DNA of 64,000 nucleotides. It comes from Azolla caroliniana. Its lineage: Eukaryota > Polypodiophyta. Below, piece after piece: positions 37,291-48,448 of the stretch. The stretch spans positions 15,562,001-15,626,000 of the forward strand of contig JBHGNT010000011.1 of the NCBI GenBank assembly GCA_043228905.1, given 5' to 3'. Each line of letters opens with the position of its first letter. Within the stretch, counting starts at the first letter, position 1. Made by a program: the position numbers and the translations under genes. The notes beneath the pieces are model-generated. The model was given only the letters and a program-made list of their open reading frames with translations, was not told the origin of the DNA and ran no database searches.

Positions 37291-37440
37291 CAACGTTTCG
37301 GTTCAGCATGAGACTTGCCAAACCGAGCTCAAGTCGTTTTGGGAAGCTCAAGCCTAAACCGAACCGAACCGTCAAACCACCAAATTGTTTTGAAACAATC
37401 TAACGGTTAGGTTTAGGCTTCAGTCGAGCCTTGCCAACTT
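37290..37440. repeat. Second copy of the GGTTCGGTTC stem-loop repeat
   Basis: CTCAAGCCTAAACCGAACCG at 37347 matches the sequence at 1906 exactly, and an inverted partner (AACGGTTAGGTTTAGGCTT) ends at 37420. The loop differs from the first copy. Confidence 0.75.
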
Positions 37441-39840
37441 CTAACAATGAGGCATTGATATGACCACAAGTCCATCTCTCATGCTTATCGTATCCATGGT
37501 ACGTGGAAATTATTTCATGAGCGTCTTTTAAAACACTTGGTTACTTTAGACATCACTAAAAGTTAGTAATTATTTATATTTTTCAGCTATGGTATTAATA
37601 CAACCGGATAGCATGGAAACAAACTTGTACCATATATATTTAGATAATGATGCAGATTATGAAGACATGTATCTACTATCTAATTAAGTATCTCAAAAGC
37701 ATGGGCATATGTTTTTTATATTAGATGATATTGTGAACAAGCGAGTATTAGAATTTGTGGCCACGTACATTTTCAGCAATATTTGTCAATTACATGGGGG
37801 AAAGGTTAGCATTAAGAAAACGTAGTTGGACCTATACACATTCTAGGTTGATGTATTGTGTTTTGAGCAACAATTGTGAATGTGATGCTCCTAAAAGGTT
37901 TTTTCCATCCCTACACACATGCATATGCATTATGTTTTGCACCTATTTGCTTGTACTTATCAAAAACCTTACCTCATAAATTACTTTGGTGGTCGTTATA
38001 ATGATGGCGTAACCAAATAATTTACACCTATAGGTACATCTTTTTTTAATTTGGAAAATTTTGAAGTCTTCACATGCATGTGTAATGTTAACAAATAATC
38101 TAACCACCTTGATTCTTCTATTGTTTGTGATGTATGAATGTGTAAAAATATATTAACATCAACATTAAGGGATCATTTTGTTACATGCATCACACACATT
38201 CTTCTCAATTGTAATGTTTAAGAGTGGCATTCCTACCAAAGATGGCCTTATAATCGGAACTATGGAGTTGCTAATCTAGTCCATCATTGAACTACTCCCA
38301 AACAACAAATGCCTACAGGGTGGCATGATTCCAATAAGGTTGTATTGGATCTTCCTTTATGTATATTGAAAAAATAAATTTAGAAAAACATGAGTAACCA
38401 TTCTTTGCAAACAAAAACTTAGATGGCATTAAGCCCAAAAATTTGCTCCATATGGAATCACAAAGACATTGCTATGATTACAATAGTCTATTAAAGACTT
38501 ATCCAAGCAATACACCTCTACCTCTTTGTTTTTGGATTAGTGTGGTCAATGCTTTCATTCCTTATGTTTGAAAGATAAACATTGATCTCTTGTTCATTCT
38601 TTGTCAGCTTCAGAGGAATGTTCTCAATCTTTCGTTTGTTTCTAGTCTTCAAAACAACACTGTCCATCCCACCTTTGGTCCTCATCATCTTCACACCTTT
38701 GGTCCTCATCATCTTCACATCGCTGTGGAAAATGCCTCCTTCCTTCCTCATTGACACTCTCATGCTCCCTTCGTGAAGGTGGATTGCATTTTTCTTTTCT
38801 TTTGTGCATGCATATGCAGGTGTGTCGCTATCATGCATATGCTATAATAGATGATCTCTTATTCCGTCCTAGTTTCAATAGTTCCTTGATCCACACTGAC
38901 ATAGAGGAACACACTTGCTCTACAATATGACAATGCATCGTGGTTCGACCAACCAAGAAAGAGAGGTCTAGCTTTCAAAAGGTATGGTATCCAAGAAATA
39001 AATTTGTAGAAATTAGGCATAGTCATCCACATATGGGATGTAGGAGCTCCCCTCCCCCTCCCCCCCCCCCAATTCAAGTTCATGATTATTTGCAATTTTT
39101 GTGCAACATGGATGTTGTACTATTGTTGGCTTGTATAATAACATTTTGAGGTTATTGTACTGCTCCTTAGAACTTCTGAGTCATTTTGAATGACGAGACA
39201 TTGGACTTCCATGCCTCGTGTTAGATGTCATATAACAATGACATAACATATGAAGGCTCGTAGAAAGTGTTTAAAAGAACCACACGTGTCTCCAAGATAT
39301 GCACAACATTGGACGGATAAAGGGAACAAGGCAAAGCTCGCGATCTCTTAAAAAACTGTTCCAACGAGAACCCATTTCTCAGACACCAAAAGTACCACGG
39401 GGTGTCCCTCGTTTCCATACCTAAGGTTGTCTGTCAAACACTATCTCATAGGGACCAGGACAATAAAACTCTAACGGCACCACATACATTCCTTTCGTTC
39501 CAATACCTAAGGTCGTCAAACAACTAACTACTACTTCACAAGGACTAGGCGGAAGTAAAGCTCCGACTGCATTGAAGAGAAACCCCACTTTAAAGCGTGA
39601 CGAAGGTTTCCTAGTGGATGGCTGGTGCCACCTAAAGTTCTCGAGACAATATATATAACAAACCCAAACGAATGTGGCTTCAGGGAGCAAAGAGCACGTA
39701 AAGAAAGAATGTGTATATATATACATATATACTAGTGGGTCCTTCCCCCCAATCAATCCTCAATTCCACTAGTAACTTTCCAAAGGGTTTGTTTTTCCAC
39801 TAAATATAGAAGATATATGAGCTTAATAGCTATAAGGCTA
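37441..39840. other. No gene recognised
   Basis: Short frames only. A 22-bp direct repeat, CTTTGGTCCTCATCATCTTC plus AC, lies at about 38673-38718. The last few hundred bases are presumably the promoter of the FtsZ gene. Confidence 0.4.
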
Positions 39841-39880
39841 AAGCAACAACACTATAGTATTACTAAATTACACATAATAC

Positions 39881-39986
39881 CCCCCCCCCCCCACCCCCCC
39901 CCCCTACTTCTCCCCTGTTCTTCATCAAAAGAGAAAAAGACCCAATTCACACCCTCTCTTCTTCTTCTTCTTCTTCTTCTTCTTCA
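39881..39986. promoter_or_regulatory. FtsZ leader: poly-C tract and (CTT)n
   Basis: An interrupted C run of ~24 bases (39881-39904) and a (CTT)n run (about 39956-39985) lie immediately before the FtsZ ATG at 39999. Pyrimidine-rich leaders are common at plant transcription starts; the start site itself is not visible. Confidence 0.5.
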
Positions 39987-39998
39987 TCATCATCGACA

Positions 39999-42900
39999 AT
40001 GCTATCTCAGCAGAGCTTTGTCTCCCATCAGAGCTCTTTCGCCTTCTTCTCTGCAGAACCTACCTCCTTACCCAAGCTCGCATCTGCACACTCTCCCCTC
40101 CCCTTCTCTCTTCTCTCCATCAAGAAGAGATTCCCCTCCATAAAGGCTTCCTTTTCTCCTTCGTCATCGTCATCGTCATCGTCTTCTTCTTCGTCTGACC
40201 CTTTTTCTTATTCTTCCTCTTTGCCCCCTTTTAATGGCGCTCGTATTAAGGTCATTGGAGTGGGCGGCGGTGGGAACAATGCTGTGAATCGCATGATCGG
40301 AAATGGCCTTCAGGTTTTCTTTATTTAATTTCCATTCTCTTTCACATTATGATTCTAGGGCTTATTTTATTTAGTTTTTATTTCTCAAAATAATTTAATG
40401 TTATGCTATGCCCTGTTTTCTTCTAGTTTTGCTCATTTTCTCTTCCTTCTCATGCTAATGCCAGGGTTTTAAAAAAATAAAATTTAATTTAGTTTTTTGA
40501 TTTGTTCTGATGCTTTTCTTCTTGTTTTGCTACCCTTCTCTTTTTATTCACATCAACCACAGGGTTTATTTACATTTTTCTTTCTCCAGTTTTCGTTCTG
40601 ATTTTCTAGTCTTTCCTCTCCTCACTTTCTATGTGTATTAATGCGAAGGTTTATTTTCTTGAATTTCTATTATCTTTATGCATTTCTTTGTCTGTTCTTA
40701 TTTATCCGTGTTCTGATTTCCAGTTTCTCTGGCTCTGTTTATATATTTTCCCGTTTTTTAATTTATCCCTATTTGATTTGATTTGATCTTTCTTTCTCTT
40801 CTAGGGTGTAGAATTCTGGGCCATCAACACAGACTCTCAAGCATTGCTGCAATCTTCTGCCCCTCAAAGATTGCAAATCGGGGAGCAAATCACAAGGGGA
40901 TTAGGTATGCCCGTTCCTTTTCTCAAGGTTCATTGTAATCATTCATATATCAGACGAGGTTTTATAAGCATTTTCCTACCGTGATTCCTACATTCCAATT
41001 ATGAGAACCTAACAATCTGAGTTTTTGGGTTCGAAATGGAGCATACTTTTGCTTAGTGCGATGGGTTTAGGATTTATGATTCATATATGAATCCAAACAA
41101 AGATAATAGAGAAATACCCTTAATAACTGTTGGAAGCATGGGGAAAGTGGGTTCTTTCCCACAGTTTGAAAATGTTGAATAATGGCTTAGTCATTTTTCT
41201 GACAGAGGGAACAAAGATCATATATAAACATACACAATAACTGAGGGAACAACTGAAAGGTGGGCTCTTTCCTGTATGGGCAAATATCTTATAATACCTG
41301 GTCATGTTTTGGAAATTAATATGGATTTGGGACTTGATATTATGACCTTATGAATGTATAGCAGAGTCTCTGCCGCATATAGCAATGTATATGAAGAATA
41401 AAAGCTCACACAGGTGAGGGAAACATGAGGAAAAGTGGAGGCTTGTTCGTTTATTGGAAACTTATTATTGTCTACACAAGAAGTCTTAAGACAATGTTCC
41501 CCTTAACAATTTCTTAAGGCATTGTGGATTCAAGAACTCTTAAACAATATTCTCACCGTGATTCCCCGTAGACATTCCAGATTTGAATCTAACATTATGA
41601 GGGTAAAGATGTCTTAGACAATGTTCAAACAATGCTTCTCAAAATGCCATGGATTCAGACCTAACATTACAAGACTCTTTTTGTGAGGCAGAGACATATG
41701 TAACTATAACTATGGTCAGGACCCGATATTGCACTTTTCCCACATCGTAACAATGTCAAAATTTTTTTCACACATGAGGAAAATAGTTGCAATTTTTTTT
41801 TCTTGACATGCTTTGCGAAAATTTTGTGAAGGGGGTGGGGGTACAAAACAAGGATTGAATTTTGTTTTCATATATTCAGGTACTGGGGGAAAACCTGAGC
41901 TTGGTGAATCGGCAGCTGAAGAATCAAAGGAAGCGATACAAGGAGCCGTGGCCGATGCTGAACTTGTTTTCATTACAGCTGGGATGGGTGGCGGAACTGG
42001 ATCTGGTGCTGCCCCTGTTGTTGCGAGAATGTCTAAAGAAGCTGGTAACCTCACTGTTGGGGTTGTTACATACCCCTTCAGTTTTGAAGGTCGCCGAAGG
42101 GCTGTACAGGTAGTATGGTGCTTTCTTGTTGTTTAAAATTAGTTCATGCTTATTCTATCAAAATTCATTGAACCTATATTTTTATTAAGTTTTAATTGTG
42201 ATTTACTATCAATCTCTGTTGTTTTACTGATTCTCTATTCTTTTTACTTAAAAATGCATTAAAACGTTCATTTGGCATTTAGATGCATTGAATTCAAAAT
42301 CCCAAGTAATCTTATGAAAACATATGCTCATGTTTCCATCTTTTTGTTCAGGCCTTGGAAGCCATTGAAAGGCTTCAAAAGTCAGTGGATACTCTAATTG
42401 TTATACCCAATGATAGGCTGCTGGATATTGCTCAAGAGCAGACACTGTTACAAGACGCTTTTCTTCTTGCAGATGACGTGCTACGGCAAGGTGTGCAGGG
42501 GATCTCGGACATTATCACAGTACGATGTGCTTAAATGAATGAATGAATCTAGCTTTGGATACTCTTTTGTATTGCAAATCTACAAGAACTGAATACAATA
42601 TATATTAGAATGACATGCATATTTCCTTCTATTATAGGTTCCGGGTCTTGTGAACGTGGATTTTGCAGATGTGAAGGCAGTTATGGCGAACTCAGGTACG
42701 GCAATGCTGGGGGTTGGAACGTCAACGGGTAAAAACAGAGCTGAGGAGGCAGCACAGCAGGCTGCCTCTGCGCCTTTGATTGAAAGATCGATCGAGAGGG
42801 CAACTGGTGTCGTTTACAATATAACTGGGGGCAAGGATCTAACACTCCAAGAAGTCAATAAAGTCTCTCAGGTACCAACTGAACACATACAAACACACCT

Positions 42901-43596
42901 ATATGTGTATGTGTGTATACCAAACATATATACATTCATGTATGTTTATGTGTGTATATCATATATATGTACATGCATTTACATTTATATATATAACATG
43001 TAGATGCTGTGTAAATACACATATACATACACTCTTTAAAAAATTAAAACTCTGGAGGATGGTGGAAATTTAAATCAAGTTAGAAATTTGGAGCCATCAT
43101 AAATCATCAAAACAACTTCATAAATGGTTCATTATCTAAACCTATGATCAGTCAAATAACATGACTTGAAAAGCTACAGACATGACACAACAAAAGAAAA
43201 GTTAAAAGGATTATTGCAAATGTGTTAATCTCCCAAGCTTTGATGTTTGGCCATACATTTTCATGAATATATGGTAACGTCACAAATGCTGTATTACAGA
43301 TACCTTTAAGATCCTTTCATAACTACTTATTTTTGTGAATATAGGTGGTAACAAGTTTGGCAGACCCATCAGCAAATATTATATTTGGAGCTGTTGTTGA
43401 TGAGAGATACAACGGGGAAATTCGTGTGACAATCGTTGCTACGGGATTTTCTCAAACCTTCCAAAAGAGTATAATAGATCCAAAGGCTGCAAAGCAAGAG
43501 GGAGATAAAGCTAAACCCACAGACACTAATGCAAAAGAGCCGACTACTACCGGAAAGATTTTGCAAGGATTTGCCAAAAAGGGTGGTTTTCTGTGA
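39999..43596 (+). CDS. FTSZ1: Plastid division protein FtsZ (FtsZ1-like)
   Basis: Six + exons, all GT-AG: 39999-40313, 40805-40904, 41880-42109, 42352-42519, 42638-42871, 43345-43596 (TGA), giving 432 residues. Residues 1-~80 are a Ser/Pro-rich plastid transit peptide. The GTPase starts at [19 protein letters not shown], with the tubulin signature GGGTGSG at ~175-181 and the T7 loop NVDFADV at ~277-283; all catalytic elements are intact. FtsZ assembles the stromal Z ring for chloroplast division. Most of the core matches FtsZ1 ([36 protein letters not shown]). It lacks the FtsZ2 C-terminal IPEFL-type motif and ends instead in a Lys/Thr-rich tail finishing GFAKKGGFL. The segment [14 protein letters not shown] / [13 protein letters not shown] is somewhat FtsZ2/cyanobacteria-like. 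FtsZ1 clade is likely, but a distinct paralogue is possible. Confidence 0.95.
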
Positions 43597-45090
43597 AGTT
43601 GTATTGCGTGTTTGTTTGTTTGTTGATCTTGAGTTCAAGTCAAAAGGTGAATGTTTTGCCCATCTCGTTGGAACTCATGAACTTCAACCATGGTGGGGTT
43701 TTGACAATTGCGAAGATCCACGCGGAGAGAAAGATATTAAGTACCCTCGGTCCATCATGTATGATGCCTGGCAAAGCATCTGATTTTTATAGCCAACCTC
43801 GAAGCATTTCCTACTTATTGCATTATCTTGTGAGGGTTTGGATTGTTTTTGAGACAATTGGCTTAAATTTGCATCATACTTGTGCAAAAAGTTATGTAAA
43901 CTTGGAAGAAGACTATGAATTTACATGGAACCATAGAAACAATAAGATTTTCTGCTCTTCTGATATTTCATAGGAAGGCTGATTGATTAAACCTTGCATT
44001 CTAACAAATTTTTTCTTTGAAATATTGATAGACAGGTGTTCCTTGAGCTTGCTCGAGAAACAATACTATTAATGGTACGAGGAAAGGCAGAAATATTGAT
44101 AGACAGATGTTCCTTGACCTCACTCGAAAAACTATACTAATGTTACGAGGAAGGCACACATAAATGAAAGAACTTTGAGAGTATTGTTAAATGACTGTCA
44201 TTCTTATGATAATTTATGAAGATATAATCTCCATTTCGAACGAGTAGTTTTCTTCTCCTCTTCTGTTATCAACATTTATAAATTTCATACTCAGCATGAT
44301 GATCGATCAAATGATTGATGTGAGTCATGATCATAGGGCATGCATTACTTTGACCATTGCTGTTGGACACAGTAAAACACATTAATTTGAGCTTCATTCT
44401 CATGTAGTCTCATGCTTGGTGATTGTCACAATTCAAATTGCATCTGATAGTGACCTGCAAAGCTCCCAAGAGTTCCCATGTAAAGGTGGCCTCATCTGCT
44501 TTCATTACAAAAAATTCATTCTGAATATTTGAAGAGCCAGATATATATATCGGGCTGGAAGGGTTTGCTCACTAATAGTATACATGCTACACTATACCAA
44601 CTACTGTATTCTACTGGGAGCTCATTACACTAGGACTTCAATAATACTTCCAAATGCTCACACTTCTTCCCTTTGTCAATGTCTGCATGCATTATATTCA
44701 ATCTCATTCAAACCGTGAATGAGGTTCATTATACCTGTTGGTCTTTAATGCAAGTGTTTGCTGGGAAAATTACTAGTGTACACCATTATATCTATTTGAA
44801 TGATGACAGGATCACTGCATCCGTTTCTGCAAATCTCACCAAATACCAAATGAGCAGAATGAAGTGGCAAAATTGATATTTGAACCAATATAAATAAGCC
44901 GAAAAGTAATGAGCTGCCGAATCTACATTATAGAGCAGGATGAATCCATAAAATGTGCGAATAACCAGAGAGCTGATATTGGTAGAGCCAGCTTCAGCTT
45001 GTTAACAGTTTTTGGTTCCAGGGAATTCCACATAAAAATTTGGATGAGGGCTAGTTTTGTAATTTGTAAAAACCAGAGAGGGAGGTACTA
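43597..45090. other. FtsZ 3' flank; small tandem duplication
   Basis: Probable 3' UTR up to about 43970. At 44024-44155 a ~67-bp unit (ATTGATAGACAGGTGTTCCT ... GTACGAGGAAAGGCA) is present twice with several differences. No other gene signal. Confidence 0.6.
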
Positions 45091-45091
45091 T

Positions 45092-45097
45092 TGGTGA

Positions 45098-45140
<43 letters not shown>
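45092..45140. promoter_or_regulatory. (CT)n tract in the thioredoxin f leader/promoter
   Basis: About 48 bases of (CT)n end 127 bases before the Trx f ATG, in or next to the 5' UTR. A candidate GAGA/BPC-type element by position and sequence only. Confidence 0.6.
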
Positions 45141-45144
<4 letters not shown>

Positions 45145-45266
45145 ATCTTCAGCCACAATTTTTAAAAGCCCCAGAAAAACAGAAACCGAAGAATAAGGAG
45201 AGGACTCGAGATTTTTCACATTATTAGGGTGTCTCAGAGTCCCCTTCACTGGATCAGTTCGAAGCC

Positions 45267-46832
45267 ATGGCTTTGCAAGTCACTTTCAGGGCTTCAGCAT
45301 ACCCCATGGCTTCTTCTTCTTCTTCTTCTTCTTCTCGTTTTCCTTGTTTAAATATTCCGATGAAAAAGAAGGATCGCAGGATCAATGCCATTTCTTCATC
45401 TTTCCCCACGTCTTCTTCCTCATCATCTTATTTGTACGAAGAATCGCGTCATCATAATCATGATGGAAGCAAGAGATCTGATCGTCGGATCACCATCCCC
45501 AAAGCAGTGGAACAGGTGGATTCCGATACAGCAAAATCAGGGGGTGTGGTGGAGGTCACACAAGAGACATTCTGGACTGTTGTTGAGGCAGCTGCAGACA
45601 GACTCGTCGTCTTGGATATGTACACTCAATGGTAAAGAGTAGATATTTCGTTCTTTTCCACTTTTCTCCACGTGTTCTCTGTCTGAGAAATAGGTAGATA
45701 TATAATTAACGTCCACTGGAGAATGAACACGATTGAACTGCATATGATGGGATGGAGCCAATTGCGGGGATCAACCTTGGATTCTCTAAATTTAATGACT
45801 TTGATTGTTTGTTGTAAATTACCAAGCTCAGACTGTTGTTTCTCTCAGTTAGAAAGGTTGCCTGGAGAGGAGATCAGAAGGTAATCTGTTCAGCACCCAT
45901 ATACCAGGGAGAGGTCATCTTCATCCTTATCATCATGGAAGCAATATATCTGGTGGAGATCAGAATTTAATCTGTTCAATGCCTATATACCAGGGAGAGG
46001 GGTCATCTTCATCCTTATCATCATGGAAGCATTAGATTTGGTGGAGGTGACACAAGAGACCTTCTGGATTGTTGTCGAGGTCGTGGCAGACAGATCTGTT
46101 GTCTTGGATATGCACACTCAATGGTTAAGAGTAGATACTTTGTTTCTCTCTCTTCATGTGTCTCTGTTAGAGAGATAGATAAATACATTAAATTCCTACG
46201 ACGAGAGGCTGAATATGATCAATCAGTGTGTGGGTTTGAGCCCATTGCGAGGATAATTCGATGCTATGGCGTAAAGCACCAAACCTGTGTGGGGAATGAT
46301 TGTGTTGCAAACAGAACTTAGTATAGGATAGAAGTTTGATTAAGTCATTGCGTTATGCCGTGGTTACATTGTATCAGAAAAAATGATCATTGCATAACAT
46401 GAAATAATATCAATTCTACATCACATACGTTCAAGAGAGTGGGGGTCATTTCTCTTCTTGTTTCCTGAAACAGGTGTGGGCCGTGTAAGCTAATGTATCC
46501 TAAGGTGGTAGAGTTATCAGTGCAGCATTCCGATATTTTGTTTCTAAAGCTTGATTGCAATCAAGAGAATAAGGTTAGCTGTGTTTCTTGAACTTTTTTA
46601 CATTCTTTTAAGGTGAAAATGTTCCGAAAAAACTTGTATCTCTTTTGTGTTCATTTCTGGCCTTTTTCATTCTATTGGTGGCTTTTTCAAGGCATTGGCA
46701 AAAAGTCTGGGAGTTAAAACCGTTCCAACATTCAAATTATTCAAGAACAGGAAAGAGATCGCAGAAGTGAAAGGTGCAAAGTTTGATGAACTTGTTCAGA
46801 AAATTCAACTAGCAAAAACGGGCAATCTGTAG
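45267..46832 (+). CDS. TRXF: Thioredoxin f-type, chloroplastic
   Basis: Three + exons: 45267-45631, 46474-46573, 46692-46832, phases 2 and 0, 201 residues. Residues 1-~80 form a Ser/Arg/His-rich plastid transit peptide; the ATG has good context (GCCATGG). The mature domain has VVLDMYTQW leading into the active site WCGPC at 122-126, split by intron 1 inside the Trp codon. The third cysteine typical of f-type thioredoxins is present (KLDCNQENK, Cys150), with the cis-Pro loop VKTVPTF (Pro167) and GAKFDELVQKIQ. Trx f takes electrons from ferredoxin-thioredoxin reductase and activates Calvin-cycle enzymes such as FBPase and GAPDH in light. The 842-nt intron 1 contains a diverged copy of the exon 1 end (46023-46123), listed separately. 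The chosen model uses only the canonical exons. Confidence 0.95.
45869..46042. repeat. ~87-bp tandem duplication in Trx f intron 1
   Basis: Unit A (45869-45954) and unit B (45955-46042) share GGAGATCAGAA, TAATCTGTTCA, ATATACCAGGGAGAGG and TCATCTTCATCCTTATCATC plus ATGGAAGCA. Parts of the unit resemble exon 1 text (ATGGAAGCAAGAGATCTG), so the array appears to have grown out of duplicated exon material. Confidence 0.9.
46023..46123 (+). other. Duplicated Trx f exon 1 segment inside intron 1 (cryptic alternative first exon or relic)
   Basis: The DNA is a clear copy of the 3' part of exon 1 (about 45541-45631) and keeps the frame open. From an ATG at 46023 it reads MEALDLVEVTQETFW, then IVVEVVADRSVVLDMHTQ and the TG of the Trp codon. 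It ends at TG|GTTAAG, exactly where the true exon ends at TG|GTAAAG, so it is in phase 2 and could splice to exon 2 to restore WCGPC. A product from this ATG would lack the transit peptide. Changes from exon 1 include Thr to Ile, Ala-Ala to Val-Val, Leu to Ser and Tyr to His, which hints at relaxed constraint. It may simply be a dead copy. Confidence 0.55.
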
Positions 46833-48448
46833 AACATGAACATATATGCATTACATATATATCTACATAATCTAACCTTTTCCAAGCTATTGTACATGTT
46901 TTACTGAGATTTACACTCAAATGTTGAGGTAACTCTGGCCCTATGCGTGTTTGCTTACCCAATATGTATTTGTGTAGATGCCTCAATTTCACATTCAAAA
47001 TTGGGTTCATGTAAATCCTGTATCATGTCATTTCACTGCCTTCTTTCTTGCCAATGTAAAGAATATATTGATACTATACATAGTGATGATCATATTGATT
47101 CAATCAGTGTCTCATATTGATGAGTGTGATTTATACAATGTAATCTCTTCAAGGGACATGTGATTACTTTATTACTTTGGGGATTGGGTGTGGATATATA
47201 TCCTTCTTTTTGGATTATATCAAAGTCAAAACATGTAGAAATTTGTATTTTATGTTAATGAAATGATGAAGTTTTCAACATATAAGAACTCTGTGTATCT
47301 TCTTGAAACAGCTAAGAATAAAGTAGCATAATGGGTTCAACACTTGAATGGTTTATTTTACAATATACACGACTCCTAAATCTTCAGAACATGAAGGATA
47401 ATGTGCTAATTAATGATTTGTTTCACAATGGAAGTAGTGGAAGAACGAACTTAATTGGATGAACAAGAGGCATCCTCTGCACTGTTCGATACTAGGTGAA
47501 TGTTACTCATATACGCATACAAGATTGTCTTCATCTTTTTAAAGGATTGAAATGGATAACATCTGAGAGGAATATGCTTAGACAACATTTCAATGTAGTT
47601 TGGTTCAGATGTTAAGTAGACTTGATATGCTTAGACTACATTTTAATGTAGTTTCATTTAGATGTAAGTAGACTTGAGCGTTTTTATGTTGGAATGAAAT
47701 TTAGAGAAACTAAGGAGTAAATCTGAAAAGCAATTATTGAGACAGACAACCTGCAACCCAGTGATACACCTCATTATATTGATTGGTGTTTCATTTTCAA
47801 ACTAGAATTGAACAAACAAGAGCTTCAAGATATTGCTGCTATTCATGCAGTTTTCCATTCCTTTATGCTGAGAGAGATCAAAGGTGCGCATAAGTCATGC
47901 CATTTGTAACAAACTTTGAACTAGTAGTAATCGAATTCATTGACACCTTTATCTCAATTAACATACCCACGTTTGTTAATAGAAAACATGTGTATTTCTC
48001 CTCAACAACATTCCACACCATTTTGTTCTTTGTTTTTCCATTTGTCAAGTTTTTTAAATAATCCATCATACATACATTACATGGACACAGAATGGATGTA
48101 ACTTAGAATAGAGAAGCTGGTTTATGAGCCCCCCCCCCCCATTCATTTGGCATTTGTAGAAGGCGGCCAATGCCCGGAAAAATTGCGCAGAAGGAATGAT
48201 AGAAAGGAATCAATCCATGAGATGGAGAAGAGAAAGGGATCGTCGGTCCGGCCACCGAGAATAAGTGGACCTAAACTCTTTTGCTCCTACTTAGCCCCCC
48301 ACAAAAAAAATAAGTCTTTAACACAAAAAGAAAGAACATCATCATAAAAAAGGCTTGGCTTATCTCAAATGAGAGAGATATCTCTGTTGGCCTGTGAATG
48401 AAGAAATATCTTCACTATTTGGACTGTGGAGCATAGAGAGAGCAAGCC
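46833..48448. other. Trx f 3' flank and STR10 upstream; no gene recognised
   Basis: No convincing frame. A short poly-C run lies at about 48130-48140. A pair of related phrases (AGACTACATTTTAATGTAGT and AGACAACATTTCAATGTAGT) near 47580-47660 marks a small local duplication. Confidence 0.5.

Noticed and set aside
39999-43596. FtsZ as a recent organelle or bacterial insertion
   Set aside because: It has spliced exons and a transit peptide, so it is the normal nuclear plastid-division gene.
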